Assembly: GCF_900113135.1 (NCBI RefSeq)
Contig: NZ_FOOH01000012.1
Coordinates: 85,101 to 149,100 of the forward strand
Direction of reading: 5' to 3'
Length of the DNA: 64,000 nt
Source of the DNA: Salegentibacter agarivorans
GTDB lineage: Bacteria > Bacteroidota > Bacteroidia > Flavobacteriales > Flavobacteriaceae
Part shown: one piece after another, positions 25,117 to 33,356 of the stretch
Numbering within the stretch: position 1 is the first letter of the stretch
Layout of the letters: the number at the start of each line of letters is the position of its first letter
Program-made: the position numbers and the translations under genes
The notes under the pieces: generated by a model
Database searches by the model: none
Seen by the model: only the letters and a program-made list of their open reading frames with translations
Told to the model about the DNA's origin: nothing

Positions 25117-26253
25117 ATGATCAACAAACGGCTTTTAATAAAAAACTTACTCGCACACAACGACGAGAATAGCTTTTATGATAAAAAGCTGAAGCTTAAT
25201 ATTGGCGAACGCGAAGGAAAAGCCAAGTTTTTAAAGCACGTTTGCGCACTTTCTAATTCCAATCCTGAAAACAATTCTTATATCGTAATTGGAGTCCAGG
25301 ACGAAGATAACCGTATTGTTGGCACCGATTTTTTTGACGATAGTAAAATTCAAAACCTGGTGAATGCTTATTTAAGTAATCCGCCATTAATATCTTATGA
25401 AAATATTCCTTTTCCGCATTTGCCGGGAAACCTTGTGGTTGGCCTGGTGACCATTAAGCCCAACCACGGAAAAATATGCTCGCTTAGAAAAAACATTTGG
25501 AAATATTATGGTGGCTCGGTTTTTCTTAGAGACGGGAGCATTAGTATGCCCAAGGTTTTTGATATTACTATTAGCGATGTGAATTCAGAAGTGGTAAATT
25601 CTATAGAAAACCATTCCCATAATAATATAGAATTAACCCTGGACGGGGTGTTTGATTTTCTTCAGAAGAGAAAAGATTATAACGCCACTTATAAAGTTTT
25701 TAAAGAATATTTTGTGGTTTGTTGGGCCGGAAAAAAGATTCAGGTAAAAAATGAAACATTTTACTCCCGTGTAGATATAGAATTAATAAACGAACAGGTG
25801 AAATTGTTTTATTCAGATTTGGACCAGGTGAGTATTAGCCTTACCGAAGAACAATTTAAAATCCTGGAATATGTACAATTGGGACTGCACGATAAATACC
25901 AGTTTTATCCCTTAGAAGAGGTAACTATTCGTTTTAAAGACAGCGTGAGTTATGAGATAGAAAGCAAATTGCTATTTGAGCCACCAGAATTCGACAAGAA
26001 AACACTTTATCATATATACAACACAAACAATAAACTTCTGGAAAGACTTAAAAAGAAACTTCCGTTAAATAAACAACAAATAAAAGATCTCAAAAATTTG
26101 CCTTCAACTTATTTACTTTGTTATTTAAATAACTTTGCACAGGCAATAGACAAACTGGAAGAAGCCAAACCATTTTTAAAAGAATACAGCCAGGAAGTTT
26201 ATAATTATTATAAGGAAAGTATGCGAATTTTAAGAAAAGTAAAATACAATTAA
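25117..26253 (+). CDS. AlbA_2 (Schlafen-type) domain protein
   Basis: A 378-residue protein. Residues about 20-155 match an AlbA_2 putative DNA-binding domain: KAKFLKHVCALSNSN, NSYIVIGVQDEDNRIVGTDF, then LVVGLVTIKPNHGKICSLRK and GSVFLRDGSISMPK. The C-terminal 220 residues (Tyr-, Lys- and Glu-rich, ending MRILRKVKYN) have no recognised domain. AlbA_2 proteins include transcription regulators, anti-phage components and Schlafen-like RNases. I believe close relatives are widespread in flavobacteria, which would argue for a core role. Its stop is 1 nt from the phosphoesterase start. Confidence 0.8.
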   Translation: MINKRLLIKNLLAHNDENSFYDKKLKLNIGEREGKAKFLKHVCALSNSNPENNSYIVIGVQDEDNRIVGTDFFDDSKIQNLVNAYLSNPPLISYENIPFPHLPGNLVVGLVTIKPNHGKICSLRKNIWKYYGGSVFLRDGSISMPKVFDITISDVNSEVVNSIENHSHNNIELTLDGVFDFLQKRKDYNATYKVFKEYFVVCWAGKKIQVKNETFYSRVDIELINEQVKLFYSDLDQVSISLTEEQFKILEYVQLGLHDKYQFYPLEEVTIRFKDSVSYEIESKLLFEPPEFDKKTLYHIYNTNNKLLERLKKKLPLNKQQIKDLKNLPSTYLLCYLNNFAQAIDKLEEAKPFLKEYSQEVYNYYKESMRILRKVKYN

Positions 26254-26254
26254 T

Positions 26255-26983
26255 ATGGGTAGAAGTATTGCCATTGGAGACATTCACGGAGGATTAAAAG
26301 CATTAATACAACTGCTTAAAAAAATTGAAGTCACCCCAGACGATGAACTAATTTTTTTGGGCGATTATGTAGATGGCTGGAGTGATTCGGCAAACGTGGT
26401 TTCCTATTTAATAGAATTCGCAAAGCAAAATACCTGTATTTTTATACGGGGAAATCATGACGATCTTACTCATCGCTGGCTGGAATCTGGAGAGCTTAAT
26501 GAAAAGTGGCTGGAGCACGGCGGGCAATCCAGTATTGATGCGTATAGAAATTTTTCTTCAGAAGAAATAAAAGCGCATATCGAGTTTTTTAATCAGATGG
26601 TTAATTATTACGTAGATAAAAAAAACAGGCTTTTTGTGCACGCGGGGTTTACAAATCAACATGGTCCCGAACAGGAATACCACGATACCGGATTTTACTG
26701 GGATAGAACCCTATGGGAAATGGCACTTTCTTTAGATAAAAATATAAAGCCAGATGATATAAATTACCCAAAGCGCCTAAGACTTTTTGATGAAATATTT
26801 ATTGGCCATACCCCGGTTACCCGAATTAACGAAGATGTCCCGGTAAAAAAAGCAAACATTTGGAATGTAGATACCGGCGCTGCTTTTATGGGAAAATTAT
26901 CGGCTATAGATGTAAATTCAAAGGAAATATGGCAAAGTGAGCCAGTTTTTAAGCTATATCCCGAGGAGGAAGGTAGAAATTAA
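26255..26983 (+). CDS. PPP-type metallophosphoesterase
   Basis: A 242-residue calcineurin-like phosphoesterase with all five metal-binding blocks: IAIGDIHGGLKAL, FLGDYVDGWSD, FIRGNHDDL, LFVHAGFTNQ and FIGHTPVTR. The pattern GDIHG/GDYVDGW/GNHDD is that of bacterial PPP phosphatases and ApaH-like diadenosine tetraphosphatases, so it may act on phosphoprotein or Np4N. It is separated from the AlbA_2 gene by a single base (TAATATG), so the two are translated together and probably act together. Confidence 0.9.
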   Translation: MGRSIAIGDIHGGLKALIQLLKKIEVTPDDELIFLGDYVDGWSDSANVVSYLIEFAKQNTCIFIRGNHDDLTHRWLESGELNEKWLEHGGQSSIDAYRNFSSEEIKAHIEFFNQMVNYYVDKKNRLFVHAGFTNQHGPEQEYHDTGFYWDRTLWEMALSLDKNIKPDDINYPKRLRLFDEIFIGHTPVTRINEDVPVKKANIWNVDTGAAFMGKLSAIDVNSKEIWQSEPVFKLYPEEEGRN

Positions 26984-27016
26984 GACGATTTTACCAGAAA
27001 ACGCCTTTACTCTTTA

Positions 27017-27024
27017 TATCTTTG
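27017..27024 (+). promoter_or_regulatory. -7 box of the desaturase promoter
   Basis: TATCTTTG matches TAnnTTTG. Use of it would give a leader of nearly 120 nt before the desaturase start. Confidence 0.5.
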
Positions 27025-27109
27025 TACTTTAATGATTTTGAGTTTTATTTAAGCTGAATTATATTAGTAAAAACTAAAACACAGTTTTTGTAGCATAATT
27101 ATAAATCCC

Positions 27110-27133
27110 AGCAGGGTTTCTAAAATACCTGCT
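27110..27133 (+). promoter_or_regulatory. hairpin in the desaturase leader
   Basis: AGCAGG and CCTGCT form a 6-bp stem with a 12-nt AT-rich loop, 14 nt ahead of the desaturase ATG. Its place in a long leader suggests a role in translation control, but no known riboswitch is recognised. Confidence 0.35.
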
Positions 27134-27147
27134 CCAATCCACATAAA

Positions 27148-28152
27148 ATGGCCCTCGATAATATTAGATTAGAAGTAATGAACACCGTTGAGAAAGAGGT
27201 AGACGGTTTCATTGAAAAATACCTTATCCCGGTAGAAGAAATCTGGCAACCTACAGATTTACTTCCAAATTTACAGGGAGAGGATTATATGAATGAGCTT
27301 ACCCAAATTAGGGAAGAAGCAAAAGAACTTGAATACGATTTTTGGGTAGTTTTAGTTGCCGATATGGTTACCGAAGAAGCCCTCCCAACCTACGAATCTT
27401 GGCTTATGGACATGGAAGGGGTAAAACAACACGGTAAAAGCCGTGGTGAAGAAAACGCCTGGTCTAAGTGGGTTCGTCACTGGACCGGAGAAGAAAACCG
27501 CCACGGAGATACGCTTAACAAATACCTTTACCTCTCTGGTAGGGTAAATATGCGTGAAATTGAAAAAACCACACAACATTTAATAAATGATGGTTTTGAC
27601 ATTGGAACGGGGCGTGATCCTTATAAGAACTTTGTATATACCAGTTTCCAGGAATTGGCAACCAATATTTCGCATAAGCGTGTTGGCCAGTTAGCTAAGA
27701 AAAAAGGCAATAAAATGCTGGGAAAAATGTGTAATATTATTGCCGGAGACGAGATGAGACATTATATGGCTTACCGGGAATTTGTAAAAACCATCTTTGA
27801 ACACGATCCCAGCCAAATGATGCTGGCTTTTCACGATATGATGAAAAGAAAGATTGTTATGCCAGCTCAGTTTTTACGTGAAAGCGGACAGGGAATTGCC
27901 GAAGCTTTTGAAAACTTCTCTAACGCAGCCCAAAGACTTGGCGTATACACCACTTACGATTATATTGAAATCCTTGAAAAACTAAATGGATACTGGGAAA
28001 TTGATAAAATGCGTTCCCTTACCGATGAAGCTGAAAAAGCCAGGGATTATCTTATGAGATTGCCCGATAGAATGCGAAGAATTGCAGACCGTATGGCTGT
28101 TCCGCAAGATCAGCATATCTTTAAATGGGTTGAGCCTAACGGAAGAATTTAA
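27148..28152 (+). CDS. acyl-ACP desaturase
   Basis: A 334-residue soluble di-iron desaturase of the stearoyl-ACP delta-9 type (FA_desaturase_2). The two iron-binding motifs are visible: TGEENRHGDTL (EExxHG-like, about residue 115) and GDEMRHYMAYREF (D/ExxRH, about residue 200). It inserts a double bond into ACP-bound fatty acids and so adjusts membrane fluidity. Single gene with an unusually long predicted leader and followed by a strong terminator. Confidence 0.93.
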   Translation: MALDNIRLEVMNTVEKEVDGFIEKYLIPVEEIWQPTDLLPNLQGEDYMNELTQIREEAKELEYDFWVVLVADMVTEEALPTYESWLMDMEGVKQHGKSRGEENAWSKWVRHWTGEENRHGDTLNKYLYLSGRVNMREIEKTTQHLINDGFDIGTGRDPYKNFVYTSFQELATNISHKRVGQLAKKKGNKMLGKMCNIIAGDEMRHYMAYREFVKTIFEHDPSQMMLAFHDMMKRKIVMPAQFLRESGQGIAEAFENFSNAAQRLGVYTTYDYIEILEKLNGYWEIDKMRSLTDEAEKARDYLMRLPDRMRRIADRMAVPQDQHIFKWVEPNGRI

Positions 28153-28175
28153 GGCAATTTGTCTATAAAAAAATT

Positions 28176-28215
28176 AGACCCCACAAGTTATGAAAACCTG
28201 TGAGGTCTTTTTTTT
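28176..28215. terminator. intrinsic terminator after the desaturase gene
   Basis: AGACCCCACAAG and CCTGTGAGGTCT form a 12-bp stem with one mismatch, followed by eight T on the plus strand; the minus strand is also T-rich after the stem, so it may serve the convergent YkvA gene as well. Confidence 0.85.
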
Positions 28216-28242
28216 GAATTTATTCGTGAGAAATCTTTAAAA

Positions 28243-28635
28243 CTACACTTCCTGTTTCTTCCAAATTTTATAAGAAATTAGATCTTTTTCTATGAGATTT
28301 AGACAAAAAGCAACTACCGCAGCATCGTCTAAATAACCAATAATTGGAATAAAATCGGGGATTAGATCTATGGGCGAAAGTACATAAAGAAGAGCGCCTC
28401 CAATAGCTGCAATTACGTTAAAGGGTACTTCCCTGTAATTCCCGTTCGCATAATCTTTTAGCAAACTAAAAAGTATTACCGCATCATCCAGATAACGCTG
28501 TAATTTTCCTTTATTTTCAAATTTAGATTTTATCGCATCTTCATCTTCCAGTACATCATCTATATCTTCTTCTTCAAAATCGTCCTGAAGCTTTTTATGC
28601 TCTTTCTTAATTGTTTCGTTATCGATTTTACTCAT
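28243..28635 (-). CDS. YkvA-family (DUF1232) membrane protein
   Basis: A 130-residue protein with a charged N-terminus (acidic stretch DDFEEEDIDDVLEDEDAIKS) and a C-terminal DUF1232 domain: VIAAIGGALLYVLSPIDLIP, then DFIPIIGYLDDAAVVAFCLN. The motif YxxSPIDLIPDFIPxxGxxDD is diagnostic of the family. It is membrane associated through the C-terminal hydrophobic part; function unknown. Confidence 0.88.
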   Translation of the reverse strand: MSKIDNETIKKEHKKLQDDFEEEDIDDVLEDEDAIKSKFENKGKLQRYLDDAVILFSLLKDYANGNYREVPFNVIAAIGGALLYVLSPIDLIPDFIPIIGYLDDAAVVAFCLNLIEKDLISYKIWKKQEV

Positions 28636-28717
28636 TGTCTATTTTTTTGATGACCACAAAATATAAAATTATTATTGAAGGTTTAATTAGGGAAATGCTA
28701 AAATCTGAGAAAAAACA

Positions 28718-28747
28718 AACCTCACAGATTTTAAATGCTGTGAGGTT
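28718..28747 (-). terminator. intrinsic terminator of the dioxygenase-ALDH transcript
   Basis: AACCTCACAG and CTGTGAGGTT form a perfect 10-bp stem; on the minus strand a T-rich tail follows. It lies downstream of the aldehyde dehydrogenase stop, beyond repeat B2. Confidence 0.75.
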
Positions 28748-28774
28748 TTGTTCATAATTCCAATTAAGCTACTC

Positions 28775-28864
28775 CGTCATTCTTTCCCGAAACTGCGGAT
28801 TATTTCAGAATCTAAGTTTTTTATAATCTACACATTAGACCCTGAAACAAGTTCAGGGTGACGA
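28775..28864. repeat. REP-like repeat B (copy B2)
   Basis: Begins CGTCATTCTTTC, contains TTTCAGAATCTAAG, TTATAATCTACACATTAGA and CCTGAAACAAGTTCAGG, and ends GTGACGA. It aligns over most of its length with copy B3, including the palindrome CTGAAACAAGTTCAG, apart from an extra stretch near 28785-28800. Confidence 0.75.
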
Positions 28865-28879
28865 TTCTATTATTAAATA

Positions 28880-30433
28880 CTACAAATCGAATTTAATACC
28901 CTGCGCCAATGGCAATTCAGTGGTATAATTAATAGTGTTGGTTTGACGTCTCATATAGATTTTCCACGCATCAGAACCAGATTCTCTTCCACCTCCGGTT
29001 TCTTTTTCACCGCCAAAAGCACCGCCAATTTCAGCACCTGAAGTTCCAATATTCACATTTGCAATCCCGCAATCTGAACCTTCAACCGAAAGAAAACGCT
29101 CGGCCTCCCTTAAATTGTTGGTCATTATTGCTGAAGAAAGTCCCTGCACTACCCCATTTTGTAATTCCAGAGCGTTAGAAACATCTCCGGAATATTTCAT
29201 AATATAAAGCACCGGCGCAAAAGTTTCGTGCTGCACGATCTTAAACTCGTTCTTTGCTTCCGCAATGGCTGGTTTCACATAGCATCCGCTTTCATAACCT
29301 TCGCCTTCCAAAACACCGCCTTCAAATAAGATCGTACCGCCTTCTTCTACAACTTTATCTAAAGCGCTTTGATAATTTTTAACCGCATCTTTATCAATAA
29401 GCGGCCCCACGTGATTATTTTCATCTAATGGGTTTCCAATACGCAATTGCTTATAAGCTTTTACAATAGCATCTTTTACTTTATCGTAAATAGATTCGTG
29501 AATTATCAATCTTCGGGTAGAAGTACAACGCTGCCCACAGGTTCCTACGGCTCCAAACACCGCACCGATCACCGTATTTTTAATATCGGCATCTGGCGTT
29601 ACGATTATCGCGTTATTTCCTCCTAATTCAAGAAGTGATTTTCCTAACCTTGCGGCCACGGCCTGGGCAACTATTTTTCCCATTCTAATTGAACCGGTAG
29701 CCGAAATTAACGGCACTCGTTTATCGTTGGTCATCATTTCACCAACTTTATAATCGCCAGTGATTAATGAAGAAATCCCTGCAGGAACATTATTTTCAGC
29801 AAAAACTCTTGCTGCGATATTTTGACAGGCCACAGAAGTTAACGGAGTTTTTTCTGATCCTTTCCAAACGCAAGCATCTCCACAAACCCAGGCTAAAGCG
29901 GTATTCCATGACCAAACCGCTACGGGAAAGTTAAATGCCGAAATAATTCCAACTATTCCTAACGGGTGGTATTGCTCATACATTCTATGCCCGGGGCGTT
30001 CAGAATGCATGGTTAATCCGTGTAACTGGCGGGAAAGTCCCACTGCGAAATCACAGATATCTATCATTTCCTGAACTTCGCCCAAACCTTCCTGGTAAGA
30101 TTTTCCCATTTCGTAGGAAACCAGTTTCCCCAAAGGTTCTTTTAATCTTCTTAATTCATCATTGAACTGGCGAACCACTTCACCACGCTGAGGTGCCGGC
30201 CAGGTGCGCCATTCTTTAAAACCTGCAGTGGCAGTAGTAATTACTTTTTCGTAATCTTCTTTGGTGGTGGCTTTTACTTTTCCAATTAAAGCACCGTCTA
30301 CCGGAGAATAAGATTCAATTACTTCACCACTACTAAAAAAATCTTTTCCGGTAGAAGTTCCATTATTGGTTTCCTGTAAACCAAGATCTTTTAAAGCTTG
30401 TTTAATTCCGAATTTTTCTGCTATTTCACTCAT
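28880..30433 (-). CDS. ALDH7-family aldehyde dehydrogenase (AmaB/antiquitin-like)
   Basis: A 517-residue NAD-dependent aldehyde dehydrogenase. Landmarks are ISAFNFPVAVWSWNTALAWV, the catalytic Glu in LLELGGNNAII, the nucleophile Cys in GTCGQRCTSTRRL, and the ALDH7-type C-terminus with GAEIGGAFGGEKETGGGRES. Overall it matches antiquitin/piperideine-6-carboxylate dehydrogenase, which makes alpha-aminoadipate from lysine. It follows the 3-hydroxyanthranilate dioxygenase gene by about 60 nt on the same strand, so a role in a kynurenine-type pathway (2-aminomuconate semialdehyde) is also conceivable though less supported by the sequence. Confidence 0.9.
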   Translation of the reverse strand: MSEIAEKFGIKQALKDLGLQETNNGTSTGKDFFSSGEVIESYSPVDGALIGKVKATTKEDYEKVITTATAGFKEWRTWPAPQRGEVVRQFNDELRRLKEPLGKLVSYEMGKSYQEGLGEVQEMIDICDFAVGLSRQLHGLTMHSERPGHRMYEQYHPLGIVGIISAFNFPVAVWSWNTALAWVCGDACVWKGSEKTPLTSVACQNIAARVFAENNVPAGISSLITGDYKVGEMMTNDKRVPLISATGSIRMGKIVAQAVAARLGKSLLELGGNNAIIVTPDADIKNTVIGAVFGAVGTCGQRCTSTRRLIIHESIYDKVKDAIVKAYKQLRIGNPLDENNHVGPLIDKDAVKNYQSALDKVVEEGGTILFEGGVLEGEGYESGCYVKPAIAEAKNEFKIVQHETFAPVLYIMKYSGDVSNALELQNGVVQGLSSAIMTNNLREAERFLSVEGSDCGIANVNIGTSGAEIGGAFGGEKETGGGRESGSDAWKIYMRRQTNTINYTTELPLAQGIKFDL

Positions 30434-30494
30434 TAAATTGTAAATTTTATCTGTTCTTTTGTGTGTTTCCTGCTAAAATAATAAAATTTTTATG

Positions 30495-31037
30495 CTATTC
30501 CGTTTCGGCTACAAAACGCTCATCTACCGGCATTACTTCCCCGCAATTATCACAGGTACGTAATTCTTTACTTCCGTAGAAATGTTTAAAATGCTTTAAA
30601 AAATCTTTTTCAATATCTTCTAATGGAAAATAAACTTCATATAATTTATGGTTACAATTATCGCAAAACCATAATAGCCCATCTTTGCCTTCAAGTTGCA
30701 CGCGTTTTCGCTCTACAACCAGCCCAATAGAACCTTCATTTCTAACCGGCGAATGTGGCACTTTTGCGGGATGCAAATACATATCTCCAGGACTTAATTT
30801 CATCGTTTTTTTCTTACCATCTTCCTGAATATGTACTTCAATTTCGCCTTCCAATTGATAAAAAAGCTCCTCGGTTTCGTTATAATGATAATCCTTGCGC
30901 GCATTTGGCCCTGCAACCACCATCACAATATAATCTTCAGATTCTTTGTAAAGATTTCGATTGCCCACCGGCGGCTTAAGAGATTCCCGGTTTTGGTCAA
31001 TCCATTTATTAAGATTAAAAGGTTTATTTACTGCCAT
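30495..31037 (-). CDS. nbaC: 3-hydroxyanthranilate 3,4-dioxygenase
   Basis: A 180-residue cupin enzyme that opens the ring of 3-hydroxyanthranilate in tryptophan breakdown or quinolinate synthesis. It has the iron site in ARKDYHYNETEELFYQLEGE (HxxxxxExxY), the second His in PGDMYLHPAKVPHSPVR, the substrate Arg in VVERKR, and the bacterial C-terminal rubredoxin-like metal site with CDNCNHKLYE and CDNCGEVMP. Full length. It probably heads a two-gene operon with the ALDH. Confidence 0.95.
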   Translation of the reverse strand: MAVNKPFNLNKWIDQNRESLKPPVGNRNLYKESEDYIVMVVAGPNARKDYHYNETEELFYQLEGEIEVHIQEDGKKKTMKLSPGDMYLHPAKVPHSPVRNEGSIGLVVERKRVQLEGKDGLLWFCDNCNHKLYEVYFPLEDIEKDFLKHFKHFYGSKELRTCDNCGEVMPVDERFVAETE

Positions 31038-31109
31038 GATTTCTAATTTATATTCCTTAAAATTACAACTTAAAGCTTAGACAAATGCCCCATTTTCTTA
31101 TCTTTTTGG

Positions 31110-31195
31110 GCACCTTAACGGGCTATACGCTACAAGTCCTCGTCGCCTATCGGCTCCTGTGGGCTTTACGCTGCTATCCCTGGCGCAAAATAAAA
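31110..31195. repeat. GC-richer intergenic element
   Basis: A stretch starting around ACGGGCTATACGCTACAAGT and ending GCTGCTATCCCTGGCGC is clearly richer in GC than its surroundings and has no ORF of note. I recall similar GGGCTATxCGCTAC...CTGCTATCCCT elements between genes of many Bacteroidota, but no second copy is seen in this window. Confidence 0.4.
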
Positions 31196-31238
31196 AACTT
31201 AACAAAATGCGTATCTTCGACTTAAAATCACACTCAAT

Positions 31239-32315
31239 ATGAAAAAAATATTCCTTTTATTCAGTCTTTCTCTCTTTTTAGCCTGTAATATTTCAATTGA
31301 AAAAGATTCAGAAAAAAATGAATCCCCCGAAGCTGAAAAAGTTCAGGATTCCGTAGGCAATTTTGGGATTGTTATTCATGGTGGTGCCGGCACAATTCTA
31401 AAAGAAAATATGAGTGATTCTCTGGAACAGGCTTACAAAGCCAAGCTGGAAGAAGCCATAAGAACCGGGCACGAAATTTTAGCAAATGGCGGTACCGCGA
31501 TAGAAGCCGTACAACGAACCATAAATGTGATGGAGAATTCGCCGCTATTTAACGCAGGGAAAGGTGCCGTTTTTACAAATGATGCCAAAAACGAACTTGA
31601 TGCTTCCATAATGGAAGGAGAAACTCTAAATGCAGGTGCAGTTTCTGGAGTAACTACTGTGAAAAACCCTATAAATCTCGCCTGGGAAGTAATGAAAAAT
31701 TCAGAGCACGTAATGCTTTCAGGGAAAGGCGCCGAACAGTTTGCTAAAGAACGAAATTTGGAAATTGTAGACCCAAAATATTTTTATACCGAGAAACGCT
31801 TTAAAAGTTTAGAACGTTTAAAAGCAAGAGATTCAGAAAAAACAGAGTTGGATCACGATAGCAAAACTGCATTTGTAGATCCGTTTATTAAAGATTCTAA
31901 ATTTGGTACGGTTGGTTGTGCCGCTTTAGACAAAAATGGAAACCTTGCCGCAGGAACCTCAACCGGCGGAATGACTAATAAAAAATGGGGACGTATAGGA
32001 GATGCACCCATAATTGGCGCAGGAACTTATGCTAATAATAAAACCGCAGCGATTTCAGCAACCGGCTGGGGAGAGTTTTTTATACGGGGCGTGGTAGCCT
32101 ACGATATTTCAGCAATGATGGAATATAAAGGAATGAGCCTTGCTGAAGCTGCAAAAGAAGTAATTCAAAACAAAAATCCCGAACTGGGAGGAAACGGTGG
32201 CATCATTGCTATAGATCGTAATGGGAATGTTTCCATGGAATTTAATACCGCTGGGATGTACCGTGCAAAAATGAACCAAGACGGCGACCTGGAAATAGGA
32301 ATCTATAGCGAATAA
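31239..32315 (+). CDS. isoaspartyl peptidase/L-asparaginase (Ntn hydrolase), lipoprotein form
   Basis: A 358-residue type 2 asparaginase with a lipobox (SLSLFLACN, Cys 16), so it is exported and anchored. It has the family opening GIVIHGGAGTILKENMSDSL, the self-cleavage and catalytic Thr at KFGTVGCAALDKNGN, and the substrate-binding GTSTGGMTNKKWGRIGDAPI. After autocleavage the beta subunit starts at that Thr. It hydrolyses isoaspartyl dipeptides or asparagine in the periplasm. Single gene with its own promoter (TATCTTCG at 31212-31219) and terminator. Confidence 0.94.
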   Translation: MKKIFLLFSLSLFLACNISIEKDSEKNESPEAEKVQDSVGNFGIVIHGGAGTILKENMSDSLEQAYKAKLEEAIRTGHEILANGGTAIEAVQRTINVMENSPLFNAGKGAVFTNDAKNELDASIMEGETLNAGAVSGVTTVKNPINLAWEVMKNSEHVMLSGKGAEQFAKERNLEIVDPKYFYTEKRFKSLERLKARDSEKTELDHDSKTAFVDPFIKDSKFGTVGCAALDKNGNLAAGTSTGGMTNKKWGRIGDAPIIGAGTYANNKTAAISATGWGEFFIRGVVAYDISAMMEYKGMSLAEAAKEVIQNKNPELGGNGGIIAIDRNGNVSMEFNTAGMYRAKMNQDGDLEIGIYSE

Positions 32316-32337
32316 CCTTTGAAATAAGATCTTTACA

Positions 32338-32367
32338 AGCCCAACCTAAACGGTTGGGCTTTTTTTT
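32338..32367 (+). terminator. intrinsic terminator of the asparaginase gene
   Basis: AGCCCAACC and GGTTGGGCT form a perfect 9-bp stem with a 5-nt loop followed by eight T. Confidence 0.9.
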
Positions 32368-32386
32368 AACTCAATTTTAGAATTCG

Positions 32387-32421
32387 TTAGTTCGGAGAAT
32401 TCCGAACTAATTATAATTTTG
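32387..32421 (+). promoter_or_regulatory. operator palindrome and -7 box of the phospholipase A gene
   Basis: The palindrome TTAGTTCGGAG/AATTCCGAACTAA (32387-32410) lies just upstream of the -7 box TAATTTTG (32414-32421). A close relative sits at the same place before the GbsR/MarR gene, so it is probably the binding site of that regulator and would block RNA polymerase. Confidence 0.65.
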
Positions 32422-32443
32422 CAAACTTCTAAATAATTTACAA

Positions 32444-33286
32444 ATGAGAAATAAGTACGGTGTAATTCTAATATTGGTCTTTATATTCTGTTATGGAGAG
32501 GTTTTTTCACAACGTTTATCACGTGAAAAAATAAACGATACCATAGAAAATATGCCCACTTTTTCTATTCATAAGGATAATTATTTTATCACGGGAATTT
32601 CTACAAATAAAGATCTCAATTCTAAATCTGCAGATGCAAAATATCAAATTAGTTTTAAAGCATTAATTACGCGTAATACCCTACCGCTTGATACCTACTT
32701 GTTTCTCACTTATACCCAAAAAGCTTTTTGGAATATTTATGAGTTTTCAAGCCCCTTTCGCGAACTTAATTTTAATCCGGGGGTAGGCTTGGGAAAACCA
32801 GTATATAATAAAAATGATGATTTGGCCGGAATGGCCTATTTACAGTTGGAACACGAATCTAACGGGCGGGATAGTATTTATTCCCGAAGCTGGAACTCTC
32901 TTTCTTTAAGTTATCACACCGCGATAAATAAAAACCTTTTAATTAGTGTAAAAGGCTGGTTGCCATTTAAATATAAAAAGGATAATCCCGAGCTAATTGA
33001 TTATGTTGGCTACGGAAAAATAAGCCTTACTTACAATTTAATTCCAGAAAAATTACTGGTAGATCTTATGCTTAGAAAGGGAATTAAAAACTGGAATGGA
33101 ACGGTGCGCACCAGGTTTCTTTATAAACCTTTTAATTCTTCTAATTTCCAGGTAATGCTGGAGTGGTATAAAGGAAATGCAGAAAGCCTTATTAATTTTG
33201 AAGAAAACCGAAGTATGATTCGCGCAGGCTTCGTTCTAAAATCAGACGAATTAAACTTCCTAAAATCGCTTCCCGATGCAATTTAA
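32444..33286 (+). CDS. outer-membrane phospholipase A (OMPLA family)
   Basis: A 280-residue protein with a signal peptide (ILILVFIFCYGEVFSQ) and the OMPLA pattern: FLTYTQKAFWNIYEFSSPFR (the YTQ...W...S.PFRE block) and the catalytic His-Ser-Asn in LEHESNGRDSIYSRSWN. It would be a 12-stranded beta-barrel that removes acyl chains from misplaced phospholipids in the outer leaflet. It is separated from the efflux operon by about 70 nt that hold a second copy of the same operator. Confidence 0.92.
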   Translation: MRNKYGVILILVFIFCYGEVFSQRLSREKINDTIENMPTFSIHKDNYFITGISTNKDLNSKSADAKYQISFKALITRNTLPLDTYLFLTYTQKAFWNIYEFSSPFRELNFNPGVGLGKPVYNKNDDLAGMAYLQLEHESNGRDSIYSRSWNSLSLSYHTAINKNLLISVKGWLPFKYKKDNPELIDYVGYGKISLTYNLIPEKLLVDLMLRKGIKNWNGTVRTRFLYKPFNSSNFQVMLEWYKGNAESLINFEENRSMIRAGFVLKSDELNFLKSLPDAI

Positions 33287-33301
33287 CAAACCTTTTAGAA
33301 A

Positions 33302-33338
33302 TTTGGTTCGGGTTATTCGGAACTAAATATTAATTTCG
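33302..33338 (+). promoter_or_regulatory. operator palindrome and -7 box of the GbsR-RND operon
   Basis: TTTGGTTCGGGTTATTCGGAAC followed by TAAA is an imperfect version of the palindrome before the phospholipase gene. The -7-like box TAATTTCG (33331-33338) lies at nearly the same distance. The likely role is autoregulation by the regulator encoded next. Confidence 0.65.
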
Positions 33339-33356
33339 CGCCTTCAATTTATTAAA

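Noticed and set aside
31110..31195. tRNA or other structural RNA gene in the GC-richer stretch
   Set aside because: No cloverleaf or TPsiC-like arm could be drawn; it looks like a dispersed intergenic element instead.
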